Part shown: piece by piece, positions 46,501-58,911 of the stretch
Layout: each line of letters begins with the position of its first letter
How positions within the stretch are numbered: the first letter of the stretch is position 1
DNA from: Phoenix dactylifera
Taxonomy: Eukaryota; Streptophyta; Magnoliopsida; Arecales; Arecaceae
NCBI RefSeq assembly: GCF_009389715.1
Contig: NC_052404.1
Location: 2,844,738 to 2,908,737, forward strand
Direction of reading: 5' to 3'
Length of the DNA: 64,000 bases
Notes under the pieces: model-generated
What the model was told of the DNA's origin: nothing
The model's input: only the letters and a program-made list of their open reading frames with translations
The model's database searches: none
Position numbers and translations under genes: made by a program

Positions 46501-49500
46501 AGTACTGATAGCTATGATAAGAAGTCACACCTCATTATTTGGATTGATTTTTGACTAAACCTTTACCCCTTTCCCTATCGAGAACATGCTAAGCATTCAT
46601 CTTATCTTCCATGGCCAGGTTTGCCTTCAAAATAAAGCATCAGAGCATCTTACATTGTTTGTTATGTAAACAGATAATTAATATTGGCTAATTTTATATA
46701 TTTAATCTCGATGTTGACACTGAAATGCTAATTTTATAACCTTAAGTTGAAACTAACAAATGCCCATCTATATTATATATCCCATATATGCCACCTTGTG
46801 AAATGTGGCTTAGCAAACAAACCTTATCCCAGTTATTTGGAACCACTTGTGTGACAATTTTTCTTTACCATGTTTCTTTTATTCTGCTATCAGCTCACAG
46901 GTTCGTTTTGTCACTGAAGTGTCTGCATGTCCACGAACACTAACTGCAGCCACTTTTTGTTAAATTCAAAATACTATGAGTTGTCTCTGTTTGAAATGTC
47001 AGGTCCTGGTTGTATTAATTTCTTCACACGGCTTTTGTATTCTGTTACATTTGCTTTATATCTGCTATTTGAAATTTCATTCCTTCAGTACAATTGGTTA
47101 TGTAGTTTAGTGGCTTTGCAGCCATGTCTTCAAATGCTTCAGTTTGAGAATCAGGGACTTGATACCTTTTATTGGCGCGCTTGTGTGTAGCTGTGCCTTG
47201 AATTCCTCCATTTATTGAGATACTGCAAGTTGATACTTTGTTTTGTCCAGCAATGGATGACATAGTTTATTCAAACCTTAAAAACTGACACAGACTCTAA
47301 TTCAATGCAACAGTCATGCGATGAATAATTCCAGATGATGCTTGCATCTCCATTGCAACTTATGTAGTTGGATTTATTATCATGTTTTGTGATGCAGGCA
47401 ACAAGGCTTCAGCTACAGTTCAGCCCTTCCTTCTGCTCCATCTTGATATTTTTTCTGAAGCTGTTCATACTATTGAAGATGCACTTCATTTGTTTTCTGC
47501 TCCAGAAACTGTCGAAGGATACAGAACTTCAGCTGGCAAGGTATCCACCCGTTGCTTTATTGTCTGGTATGATTCATCATGAAGAACGATTTTGCATACG
47601 TTTTTTTTTCAAATTCATATTCTGTTACCTTTGAGTAGAGTTGGGGAAACCAAGGATTTATGTACCACACTTGGTATACCGTATGATATGTCCTATACCA
47701 AACAGGTCCAGGAATGGCACAAAGGCACATGGCTGGTAGTGTGGGATATTGTACCTTGCCAGCTCATGAATGGCGCTGGTAGTTCAATCCTTTGGGGAAG
47801 CCTATGAATGGTGTATGTTTTAGAATGTCTATCTAAATATGAACTTTTTAGCGAGGATCATCTAAGCGTAATTGTTAAAAAATATGATGATTCACAATTC
47901 GGATCTTATAATGTGGATCAAAAAGGTCCTTGACAATCTGAATTTCATACTTGGATGAGGATTGGTCAGGAACATAGGATATAGATCTGTATTATGAATT
48001 ATGCAGTCCCTTGAATCATAAGATCCAATTTGACTATAATATTTACTTATTAAATAATGTGACTCTATTTTCTATGATTTACTCGACTATATTAGCGTTA
48101 AACTTGCTTATCACTAATAAGTCTCAAGTTTAAAATCAGCAAGCCTGTCATTGGAGTTCGTTAAGTTAAACATGTGGTGCAATTTTTTATATTTTTACAA
48201 CTGCAGGATAAAATCTTGTCCCTTTTTCCTCCTAAACCATTCTACATAAGAGGATAATCAAATTGATAGGTTGTATATAAATATCATAAATAACCAGACG
48301 ATTTTTGATTCATTGAATACGCTCAATATGGACTTATTGGTGGAAACTAATTTATATGTATGGACTTTATTCTCCATTCATCTATTTCATTCATGGCTCA
48401 TCTTTTAATCTGTACATTTGTTTTATATTTTAAAAATTTTGAAAGAAATCAAAAAAAATATTAGAATCTGCTATCTAATCAATGGGATATAACCTCCTCT
48501 ATGATTAGTAACTCGGTCCTGATCTTAACAATATTGCATGTAAGCATTCAATATGTGAACCAATTAAACTACACTTCCTTATTTCTTTCTTTATGAAATA
48601 AAGGATCACCCGAGCTTTTATATTTTAAATGTCAGTTATCTCATGAAGTTACTACTGGTATAATGTTCTTCATGCTTGAGGAGAGAGAGGGTGGGCCTAG
48701 TGTAGTGGTAAGGTTACTCCATTTTAACTTGGGTATCACAGTTTCAAAATGTGGAAACTGCCTCTCTGCATGCTAGCGTAAGGCTTTGTACAGCTCCAGA
48801 CCCTGCAGTAGTGAGAGCCTTGTGCACTGAGATGTCCTTTATCTTGTTGTTTGAGGAACATTTTTGATAATCACAACATTATGGTTTACAACTGACTTTT
48901 CTCTTGCAACAATATGCATTTGAGTAGCCTCAAAAACATTGATTGGTGTGCTTGAAGGACAAAAATAAATTTTTGGTAGTTAGTGCTACCTAAACATCCG
49001 TTGTTGTCGCCTCATGTTAATTGTCACAAAGTGATGCGGCGCTTTAAAATCTCAAAAGAAACTGAAACAAGGACATTTTAGTAGAATACAAATATGTAAA
49101 GTGTATAAAATTATGTTAATTTTAATTGGGTTGGTGACTTAAAGGTTCTTCTTGTTGAAATATTGTTTATGCTATGTGTATCTTTCAAGAAAAGAAGAAG
49201 AGGTATGATAATAAAAAGTGTTCAAACACGCTATATTAATATAGTTTTACATTTTAGATGGTTGAGTGTGAAGTATGTTTGTAGTTACTTGCATTGAAGT
49301 GTCAAACACGTATGGCAAATGCTGACAGTTAAGGCTAATGTAAGTAGGAAGGTTTATTCATTATATGTAGAGTGGCAGGACCTCTCTTAAGTGTCCGAAA
49401 GTGTTCGTATTCTGAAATTCTAAAAATTATTGTGTTTGGCCAGCATAGTTGAGAATTATGGACAATTCAGACAACAGTCTGATGACAGGTTTTCCTATTA

Positions 49501-52062
49501 TTGCCATAATTTTTCGTTGCAAAATTGTTTTTTTAATATACAGTATCAAAATCTGATGCATCCCTCATATTGAGTTTCCTCCCAACAAGTCAGGTTTTGT
49601 CATGGTGCACCAGTCTTTAGCCAAGAAGGTTCCATAGTAAGATCAAGCAGATCTTTACAATCAATTGCCACTGTAGATCAAACTCTTCCGCATATTGTGC
49701 CAACTTGTTTGGTTTATGCCACTAAGATCTCCCACAAATTAGTTTATGTTTCTGGCTTGTGCCTCAAGGCTCGTGGGAGATGCACAGCTACTTCAGAGTA
49801 TGCAAAGTACTTGGTTCTTGGCTGAACTTGGTTATTAGGAAGATGTACCTTTTGTTGCAACAGGAAGTTCCACATGCTCACACATTGTTTGAAAGGTGCG
49901 GGATGCTAGTGGATCTCTAGAGCATAGACCAGTAGAATTCAAAAAAGCAGAAGGCATGAAACTTACTGTCTCTTGATCCCACATTATAGTTCACATTGCC
50001 ACTCTAGTTCCGGCTTTTGCATTTCAGTGAACAGATAAGTGCACTGCTATTGGCAAAGATCTTAATATTCTTCCATCTTACCTTCATTCAAGTCTTCTTA
50101 GGCAAACCTTTCCTCGTTAACTTCTCTTCCATCAGATTCTGCGTGCCCCTCAGCGTTTTCCATCATTCTATATTTGACCAACTTATTTCAATATTCTTGC
50201 TACGAGTGCATCTTCAGAGCTTCAATTTAATTTCGTTCTTTCATACATTTTCCATCATGCTTTTTCCATACATCCACTTCAGCATCCTTACTGCTCTTGC
50301 ATTGAACCCTTATCTGAGCACTTTGTTTTCTGCCTAACATTTCTGTCAATAATATACGGGCTTTAAGGTACATGACACTTTTTTGGCATACATTTACAAC
50401 ACCATTACAATAGCACTTCCTCATGACAACCATTCTGTTCTCATACTAATAGAAACATCTTAATTGATGTCCTTGTTAGAATAATGTAACAAAAGTATTC
50501 AGGTATTCACTTATGGGTTGTTGTCATTCATTGCTTGTTACCAAGATTTGCATCTGGTTAATTATCAGGATTTCTATCTGGTTAATCCCATAAAAGTTGT
50601 TTTCCGTAAAACTATTGCAACCTTTTTGTTTTAGCCTCTTATGCTCCAAGCTCATCCCCTGCAAATCTTTCTATGAATTGCTTGAGGGGAATGATATTTT
50701 TTTTTAAAAAAATCATCAACAGGATATTACAATTAATTTCGACGTCAGTTTTTTTTCCCATTGTACGAGATTAATGTTTATTCACAGGTGAGCATTAGTT
50801 GTTTGTCATGAAAGTCATTTTTTGGAGTTTCCTTTATGGTTGAAATATTTTCAAATGTTGAATTACCTTGTGCCTTTTTTTGAAGACCAGGAATGAAAAG
50901 TACTGTGCTTAGGATAGTAGTATTCAGTGCAGAAAACAGCAAAACAAACCTCTTTTCCCGCAAAAGTAATGTGAATCACATCAGTTATTATTCATGCATT
51001 TCTTTCAGAATACCAGTCCATGCAATAACATAAACTTTTGTCTTGAACCATGTCAAAGTACTGTACCTTATGTCATGCTGAGTTAAAAGTCCATAACATT
51101 ATGGCTGTTGGTCATAATGCCATCAAATGTATTTTTACATACTACAGCATAAACATCATTGAAGAATTGAAATTCATCATCGAAGTATCTTTTATGATGG
51201 TCTATCCATTTGCAAATTCTTCTTATATTCTCTTTTATTTATCTTGTTATTGATCTCTTGATATAAAGAAAGGATTGAAAAAGTCGTTAATCATTGCATC
51301 CCTGCCAATATCAAATTAATGTCTGGTGCTGATGGATAAGAACACTATTTTGAATGTAGGCAGGGGTGGTTAGTGCTAGCAAGTCTATAAAAATTCGGAC
51401 ACTTTCCAAGATATTGATACTTCATTTGATGAGATTTAGCTATGGAAGCACAGGAAGCACAAAATTGCACAAGCCTGTCCGGTTCCCCCTTGAGCTGGTA
51501 CTTGGCCGTGAGTTACTTGTCTCTCCATCATCCGAGGTGAGGTTTTCTTCCATGTATTTCTGTTTGTGCTATTGTCAACTTCTTTTTCCTTGATGTTCCA
51601 TGATTATCATGCTAAATCCATGCCTCTTAAATCTTCTTCTCCTTGTTTCCTTTGTACAATTTTTAAATACCTGCAATTTTTAAATACCAACAGATCACTT
51701 GAATCCCTTCGATGTGACACTTTCATATGGGAGGAAATAGAAAAAATAGGGAAAGCAAGAAAAGTCCTATGTCAGGAAATTAAATATGAACTGTTTTTTC
51801 CTTAATGACTGTTCCAAATGCCTGAATTGCCAAGTCATTGACATTTTCACATGTTCCATTTTTTTTTATGCAGAGCCGGAAGTATGAGCTGGTGGCCACC
51901 ATCACTCACCATGGTAGAGAACCCTCTAAAGGTCATTATACTGCTGATGCCCGGTATTCCGATGGTCACTGGCTTCGGTTTGATGATGCATCTGTCGCAG
52001 CTGTCGGTACAAAGAAAGTTCTGCACGACCAGGCATATGTTCTCTTTTACAGACAAGTATAG
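40559..52062 (+). CDS. UBP24: Ubiquitin carboxyl-terminal hydrolase 24-like (USP family)
   Basis: Cysteine protease that removes ubiquitin from proteins; Arabidopsis UBP24 is linked to ABA and salt responses. Seven coding exons: 40559-40573, 41941-42606, 42694-42881, 44701-44948, 47398-47540, 51360-51536, 51874-52062 (1,626 nt, 541 residues, close to the Arabidopsis length). Exon 1 codes only MSDHK and joins to [12 protein letters not shown]. Residues about 5-185 are a low-complexity Ser/Asn/Lys region. Then come the Cys box [20 protein letters not shown], the [10 protein letters not shown] box, [17 protein letters not shown], and [16 protein letters not shown]. The His box [10 protein letters not shown] and WLRFDDASV follow, ending [13 protein letters not shown]. 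Catalytic Cys, His and Asp positions are present. The acceptor at 51359 was preferred over the one four bases later because only it keeps the frame ([11 protein letters not shown]). Confidence 0.95.
42882..44700 (+). other. UBP24 intron 3 (1.8 kb)
   Basis: AT-rich intron. It carries an LTR-like fragment at about 44285-44575 and otherwise shows no coding sequence or RNA gene. Confidence 0.65.
44285..44575 (+). mobile_element. LTR-retrotransposon end fragment in UBP24 intron
   Basis: A GC-richer patch with CTCCACGTGCATGGTTGGCC and GCACATGAGAGGG (polypurine-like), directly followed by TGTTGAGCCTGATATACATT at 44497. It looks like the 3' end of an internal region joined to the start of an LTR of a plant copia-type element. 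No second LTR or coding domain is present. The family was judged from general resemblance only. Confidence 0.4.
45788..46352. mobile_element. CpG-dense foldback element of GTACCGG palindromes
   Basis: An approximately 560-bp block in UBP24 intron 4 (44949-47397). It consists largely of CCGGTACGG, GGCCGGTACG and GTACCGGCC words, which are mutual reverse complements. The ends are imperfect inverted repeats: left ACATGGTTTGTTGTACTGG, right reverse-complemented ACAAGGTTCACCATCTCGG. The centre has a T14 run and a perfect hairpin at 46134-46158. Long ORFs on both strands are by-products of the repeated word and not genes. Confidence 0.7.
46134..46158. repeat. Perfect 11-bp stem hairpin
   Basis: AACCACAGCGC and GCGCTGTGGTT around a CGC loop, at the centre of the GTACCGG element, just after a T14 tract. 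Confidence 0.9.
47541..51359 (+). other. UBP24 intron 5 (3.8 kb)
   Basis: The largest intron of the gene, between the exon ending in YRTSAGK and the one starting AGVVSASKS. It contains an Au-type SINE at about 48687-48852 and a possible decayed GTACCGG-type element at 47645-47800. The remainder has no coding signal. Confidence 0.7.
48687..48852 (+). mobile_element. Au-type SINE
   Basis: Contains GTGGAAACTGCCTCTCTGCA, then GTAAGGCTTTGTACAGCTCC, AGACCCTGCAGTAGTGAGAG and CCTTGTGCACTGAGATGTCC, ending in a short T-rich stretch. This order of words is the body of the plant Au SINE family (GTGGAAACAGCCTCT..., GTAAGGCTGCGTACA..., GGAGCCT-TGTGCACYGGG). The tRNA-derived head GGGCCTAGTGTAGTGG is decayed. 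Target duplications were not resolved. Confidence 0.8.
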
Positions 52063-54270
52063 GTGGATGATGTATTCTTTTGGTCTTGTTGGTTTAGCTG
52101 ATCTCCATGTTAATACAATTGTTGAATTTGCGGGCTGAAAGAAACAAATGCTGAGAATGTATGTAAAGCTAAGCTGGATTTTCCGGGTATACCTTCCTGT
52201 TTCTTACTAACATGGTGGAAAAGTAGACCTTTTGTAACATTTTTAAGTTGCTTATTTATTGTGCTGATATATACGGGAGTGCATCTTTTTGTCCCTGCAA
52301 AGCCTGTAATCAACCATGTCTGAATTATTTGTTTAGTATTTAGATGACTATGTTTGTTTTTCTTGGTCTCAATGGCTGCGAAATGAATTAAGCTGCTTGG
52401 GCTCTGCTTGGTAAATAAGCCAGTTTACAAAATTTTGCAGAAGCTCAGCTTGATAAAAACTATATGAGCTGAGTTTTGAACAATGGAAGTCAAGCTTCAC
52501 TCAAGCTCGAGCAACACTGGTTTGTGCAGAAGCGAGCTCAAGAAACACCAGTTTATATCGAGCCAAGCTTGGAGCAGAGCCTGATACTCTTGCGACTCAG
52601 TTCATTTGCACCTCTTGGTCTTGTACCCTAATTTCTTTTTTCTTGTTTGGCTGTCGCAAAGTTGATAAAAATTATTTGCTATGGTTCTCAAGTTATGCCT
52701 AGGTGACCAGAAAATGGGGCAGTAAGCAACCCAAGGCATCATCTTTGCACCTGACTTGAGGCCTGTTTCTATGATCATGCTTAGCAATCAGAAGATCTTG
52801 TTTACATCTTGGATAAACTATATCCAAATATTGATCTTGGATTATTAAAGTGCAAGTGGATCTCTCTCTTTCTCAAAAAAATTAAAAAAAAAAAAAATGA
52901 TGTATTGCTTCGCATATTTACCATTTTCTCGGAACATATTATGTAATTCCTACTTGCTCTACCTCTTTTCCTTGAATGTATGTGAAACTAAATTTGCCGA
53001 ATTAAATATAGGTATCTCCAGCATATAAACTGGATGTGTGTTTGTTATTGTGTGGGAGTGGGTTACCCAATAGTTACCCTATTTGACGCCAATCATAACG
53101 CGCAAAGCTGGTTCGAGCTGCAGGAACTTATGCTAAAATAATTAAGGAGCCAGCCCCACGATATCTCGTGCGGCTACCTTCGGGTGTTGTAGTCGAACTC
53201 AGGTTCTTTGTTGGCCTTTTAATCATGCATTTAGGTAGTATGGACTAATCATTAGCACTAATAAGTTTAGAAATGTAGACGAATCGACATCATTCGTCAC
53301 AGGTTTCGTGAGATTACTTGAGAGATCTACTCATGCCTATCCCATGTCATTGCCACTACAAGGAAGGGGACATAAAATCTTTCATTGAAAGTTAAAAGTG
53401 GGAGAATATATTATCAGTGCACTTGCTCGGATGCTTCCTACCTCATAAGTCTGTTTTGGAAGAGCTAAGCAATGAACTGATGGTGAAAACTTGAATACTT
53501 TATTTCCACCCCAATTTGATGGCCATTATTTAAACCATCATGGCCAGCACTTTGCCACAAACTGGCATCATGCACCAATTGGTTCTTTTGAGTGAAGCAA
53601 AATAATGGATGCTTTTTCTTTGTTTTTGATTTCAAAGTATTTATACTTTCCAATTGCAATTGCTTCAAGACCTGCATTTTTTTTTTTCTTTTTTAGGCAG
53701 TCAACAGCCAAAACTTGGAACATATTTCCAGGCCTTTTGCTCTAACTGAACTTCTTTCTTCTTGAGCCGCACATGAACTCAGCTAAAATGGGGCCCATAG
53801 TGGGATACATTTGATATGTCTAATGTTTTAGATTAAAGCTAACATATAAATTCAAGAATCTCTTAAGGCATATGTCATAATCATATGGTCTCAATTTAGA
53901 TTGGAGATGACACCTACCATCAAAATCTCAATGACTTGTGATGATATATATATACGGGTAAGTTCTCTCTGATGAACTTCAATAGTGATGGCCTAACTAT
54001 CTTTCTCCCTACATAAATACATGCATGCATACATACATGCATACATACGTACCTAGATACAACATACATACATGCATATATACATAAGTTCATGCGAAAG
54101 ACGGCATTGGTGGTGAGGAAAGGTTAGACACATCATGGCCCCTAAAATGTATGTAGGTCCACATATTTGATTGGTGCTGAAGACCATTTCAAGAGGCCAC
54201 GTAAGACTTGTCAAAAGAAACAAAGTGCTACTTCTTTGGTTGATATTGGATCCAAATCACTATTGTCGTA

Positions 54271-54272
<2 letters not shown>

Positions 54273-54312
<40 letters not shown>
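54273..54312. repeat. (GA)n microsatellite
   Basis: About 20 uninterrupted GA units. Confidence 0.95.
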
Positions 54313-54316
<4 letters not shown>

Positions 54317-54820
54317 TGGGAGGGGAATATCCAATAGTGCCTTGTAAAGGTGCTGGCGGCTATCCAAGCAATCCCTATTCAAGACTTCAATGATTGGGCC
54401 GTGCCAAATTACACGTGTGTGAAGGTGAACCCTGTCTCCACATAGAGCGAACACGCCAGAATCTCGTGTGAGAGCCCCACATGCTCTTGATATGTAAGTA
54501 AAAAATTATTGCCCACACCGTATGCATCAGCATAATCATGCATGTAGCCAATCACGACCACCAGATCCCATGGTGGTGCATTGAGATACAGGTTAATTTG
54601 ATGAATGAAGCCCACAAAAATTAGTGATCGTCGTTGTCTGTGTGCATGGTGGTGCACACGATGTAAATAATTACTCACGCGTGCACATATAGATTTGATA
54701 TGAAACTATTTTCAACTTTCTTAATAATATTCATGAGAACAGATGCGCAACCATGTAGATTTCTCTATCTTATATTTATCACATGCATAACACTTTAATA
54801 ATAACTAGTATCTTATGAAG

Positions 54821-54824
<4 letters not shown>

Positions 54825-54868
<44 letters not shown>
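54825..54868. repeat. (TA)n microsatellite
   Basis: An uninterrupted TA dinucleotide run of about 44 bases, followed by CACACAC. Confidence 0.95.
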
Positions 54869-54875
<7 letters not shown>

Positions 54876-55587
54876 TAAGGTGCAACTTTATTTACTCTAA
54901 GGTATAATAAACTATATTTTATAGCTATTTTCTTTTATATGCTCTGCATCTATCCAACTAGCATGTGTGTACAAAGCACACTTGCTCAAAATGTTTTATC
55001 TGATGGCTATATATAATTTCCCATTTAAAATAATGAAATATTAGAAATCATGTGAGAATTTTTGTGAAGGGGGTAGTAGGAAGAGGAAGTTGCCGTGAGG
55101 TGATGGCAATCCTTCATAGTCAAACCAACACTACGATTGTGCTCCTCTCTCTCTCTCTCTCTCTTCTTTTTTTTCTTTTTTTTTGTTTTGGGGTGGGGGC
55201 AAGGGTTCTTTTCTGATGTAAGAAAAGATACGTAACCCATGTCTCTCATCATGCACTGCTCCTGTGGTTCTCCAATCATGTATGAACCAATGAAAATTAA
55301 AAAAAGGAGCAACAAAAAAAAAAAAAATAGATGAGTGTGATTTTGGGTGTACATAAGTAGGTGTCATAATTGAAATGTTCCTGTTATTGTAATGGAAAAG
55401 ACAAGAGAGAAGTTTAAATCAGCTCGAAAGAGGACAGATATGCCTAAGTTAGGGTGTATCTGTTGAGATCTTCCTAGAGATTGCAAGCACCAATCCCATT
55501 GAGAGCGACTATTTGCATGCACCAAAAGATTGAAACCCACAAAAGTGAACCCATCTCGTATCTTTTAAGATTTCCTTTTTTAATGCT

Positions 55588-55591
<4 letters not shown>

Positions 55592-55643
<52 letters not shown>
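55592..55643. repeat. (CT)n microsatellite
   Basis: About 26 uninterrupted CT units, preceded by a second shorter CT run at 55141-55163. Confidence 0.95.
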
Positions 55644-55648
<5 letters not shown>

Positions 55649-56193
55649 AGAAAGAACATAACTAGAATGGATTATTCATGTGAACGCTTGCAATGAGGGA
55701 AAGATGGATTGACTTATAGAATGATGCAATAAGTCTTTATTAAAGTAAGATTCACCTCTCCCTTTGTAGTATCCAATCGGTTGGTTAATGGAGTAATGCT
55801 AATTCGTAATTAGCGTTGTAATTGGATGACTTGTATACCAATTAGCGTTGTAATCAAGTGATTGGCTCTTGTTGAAGATGCTAAAGCCAGAAATTTTATG
55901 TGGGCTCCAAATTTATCCCTATCTTAGCTCAGGAAAACCATGGCATACGTTTTGCTTACTACGTCATGCTTGCAGAAATGACGATTTGCATGAAACCATG
56001 CGTAGAAAAAAAAGGATGTGTTTGGAGGACTGAGTGGAAGGCAGGTGGGGAACTTATTCGCAAATCTAGAAGATAGAGACTTTTATTAATTCCAACCTAT
56101 TAACATGTGCACAACATTTACACCTAAACCAAGAAAAAAAATGGTATTTGAAGAGTGAAATATGTTCAAGGGGGCAATTTGAGCAAGCATCTG

Positions 56194-56625
56194 TGTGAGG
56201 ACTTGTGTGGACGTGTATTTAGTTCTACATCGATTATTCACTGGGTAGATCTTGGGTACTTAGGTACTTATATAGAATAAAAAAAAATCAAAATAATACT
56301 TTCCAGCTGGACATTTTGAGTGAGGCCCTATATTGTTATAAATGATATCAGAGCGGACCCGGCCCATAACCTATGTGGAATAGGAGACACCGCAGCACGG
56401 ATCCATTGAAGCTAACCACGGGTCAATCGTGGTACTTGTGATTAGATTTGAATGGATTTGAACGTTTAGGTTGATAAGGACGTCAAGGCTTAAACCAAGA
56501 GAGCATGTGAAGACCGTATGAGCGTATGTTTAGTCCCACATCGGTTATTCGCTGGGTAGATTTTGGGTACTTAGGTACTTATATACAAGATCAAGAAACC
56601 CAAGTAATACCAACCAATAGGTTGC
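56194..56625 (+). mobile_element. TRIM-like miniature LTR retrotransposon
   Basis: Two direct repeats starting TGTGAGGACTTGTGTGGACG (56194) and TGTGAAGACCGTATGAGCGT (56506). They share TTTAGT-CACATCG-TTATTC, CTGGGTAGAT-TTGGGTACTT and AGGTACTTATATA. Directly after the first repeat, TGATATCAGAGC (56343-56354) differs by one base from TGGTATCAGAGC, the primer-binding site complementary to initiator tRNA-Met. The inferred LTR is about 148 bp and the internal region about 164 bp, with no coding capacity, as in TRIM elements. The second LTR is lost after about 56625. A related decayed copy lies at 63351-63665. Confidence 0.65.
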
Positions 56626-58835
56626 ACAGACTTGAAGGAACACAAATCCATGATGAAATTAACATTCATGTTGGAAATATTAGGAATGCCCCCATGAAAA
56701 CTGAAACTTAGACCTACTTCCCTCCTGAGTCATGGTAGCAAAAACCAAGCTACCCATGCATCCATCCCATGGCTGGGGTTATCCACCTGCTTGTTGCTGC
56801 CTATTCTGATGCTACTTGCAGAACCACCCTCATGCTTGTGGCAAATGCCTTCAATGTGAAGAGTTTTGACTCTGCAAATTAAGCAACATGATGAGGAACA
56901 TTTGGTGAAGATTAAGGATAGATTTGTTGAGAGTCTAGAGAGACTAGCAAATATATATAATTGCCTTTTGGGGTTGCACTTGATCATCACTGAGTGTATC
57001 ATGGAATGAAGCAGTCCCCACCTTTGCTTACTTGGATGATCAAGAAAAGGTCATCCATGAATGCTTTAGAGCTGGGTTTTTTCTTCATATACGTTATAAC
57101 AAGAATACAAATTTGCTATTAGGAACTACCTGTTTCTGAGGAAAGGAGAGGACTTCCACTGCATTAGTTATAAATGAGACACGGGGAACATTATAACAAG
57201 AAGAAATCTAGTACTCAATTAAGAAACTGAAGCTGGAATAGTTTCCTGTGAGTTTGTATAAATTAGTCTTTGTCAAAGAAGGATTCGCATCTCATTTTCT
57301 GTCTGCTTTCCCTTGTGTTACATCAGACAACGATCTTGAGTTGGTTGATATGGTAATGCTAATGAGTCAATGTAACCTCATGGTTAGGTAACTTGGATTA
57401 ATTGCCTACTGATCAGGCTCATAAAAGTAAATTAAGTTCTCCAACAGTGCTGCTTGCCATTAAGACAACCACAAATATGGTACTTATACAGTATAAAACT
57501 GAGGCAACAATAATTAACTCCCATCCAAGTGAGATTGGCACCTCTCTCTCTCTCTCTCTCCCCACTTTTTCTTGTGTGACATCAGACCAAGATTTGAGTT
57601 GGTTCATATGGTAATGCAAATTTATCATGCGATGTGCTTAATGGATGGTTGAAACATGTTAATAAACCATGATAAAAATAATTATTTCTCTAATAAAATT
57701 TGTTACATCAAGAATCTAGATTGTGATTTTAAATTAAGTAAATAGATAGTTTGTTCTACAGTCTATGTTCACAGCTATAGACGATTAAAGAAAGCTACCC
57801 CAGCTAGCTGTGTAGAAGTACAAAGATGAGAAGAAATTTTGAGAAAATCTTTGTGTTTGCATATTCTCTAGATATAAGGTATAAAATAACATGACCATTT
57901 TAAGTGTATTACAATTTATATTTTTAAACAATTGCCTAATGTTCTAAGCATTAAATAAAAGATTTTGTGGTAAGAGAAAGGTATGTAATTTGGTTGCTTG
58001 GAAAATCACTTGGAGAACTTTTTTTCTTAAAAAAATTACTTTTTCTTTGTTTTGTTCTCTTAGAAAATTAACAAATTTTAAAAAATTAAAAAAAATTTAT
58101 ACATATTGGTTTTGGGGATTATTATGAGTTATTTATTGGATTATTTTGGATTTTGCTTTAATTTAAGAAGAGGTGAGATGAAAGGACCAGACTAGGGGTA
58201 GATCAGCAAGCAAGGACAGGAAGGCAAGAGCTCATTGTCGGTTGTTGTCACGAGTAAAGCTATCACTAATTATAGCACTAAAGAAGGAAGAAGTATCCAA
58301 AAGGTGATCTACTCAAAAAAAGGACATGAGAATATGGTAAGGCATGAGAATATTCAACAGATTCCATGTGAAGATATAAATATACCATACGATCAAGTGG
58401 ATGTCTGGTTTCATGCAGAAACTTCAACCATCACGATTTCTAATATAATTTTGCAATCCATACCCAATCCAATAATTGATTGGACTTGCTTAAGAAATCC
58501 AAACTCTATAATTTGATAAACTTTAGGTCAATTTAGCAAGCAATCAGCCCCAATTTCCACCCCTATAGACAAGTTTGTTGTTGAAAAGTCCAAACCTATG
58601 TACATCAATCTTTATGTGTAGCTATTAAACAATCTTAATGCGGCCGATACAAAATTTAAGAAGCAAATTGAACAGTATTTAAAGCCAATGAAAACCCATT
58701 ATTGTTTCTGGCTGGCAAAATTAACTCATTCCCATAACCTAAATGCTATGAACCCAAAATTGCAGGAGATGAACCATGGCTAAAATGCAGATAGACTAAA
58801 TATTAGCCATCAAGCTGCACCTTACTACCTCTAAC
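56626..58835. other. AT-rich region with direct repeats and possible gag scrap
   Basis: Near 56880-56960, a plus-strand frame gives EEHLVKIKDRFVESLERLAN, which could be a decayed retrotransposon gag helix; this is weak. Direct copies of CTTGTGT(T/G)ACATCAGAC with GAGTTGGTT-ATATGGTAATG lie at 57312-57365 and 57571-57620. A short (CT)n is at 57543-57560. No gene was recognised. Confidence 0.45.
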
Positions 58836-58880
58836 TTAGAACTTGTTTGGTTTGCGGGAAGAATCTTTTTCTCACTGAAT

Positions 58881-58911
<31 letters not shown>

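Larger units (their letters stand above)
52063..56193. other. Gene-free region downstream of UBP24
   Basis: The first 300 bp or so are UBP24 3' UTR. At 52385-52600 there is a patch of AGCTC/GCTTGAGC words on both strands (degenerate palindromic transposon type). The rest is AT-rich with microsatellites: CATA/CATG repeats at about 54005-54080, (GA)n 54273-54312, (TA)n 54825-54868, (CT)n 55141-55163 and (CT)n 55592-55643. A short direct repeat AATTAGCGTTGTAAT occurs at about 55808 and 55842. No gene was recognised. Confidence 0.6.

Noticed and set aside
51364..51366. Alternative UBP24 acceptor CAG at 51361-51363
   Set aside because: It would shift the frame by two bases relative to the previous exon; the TAG four bases earlier keeps AGVVSASKS in frame.
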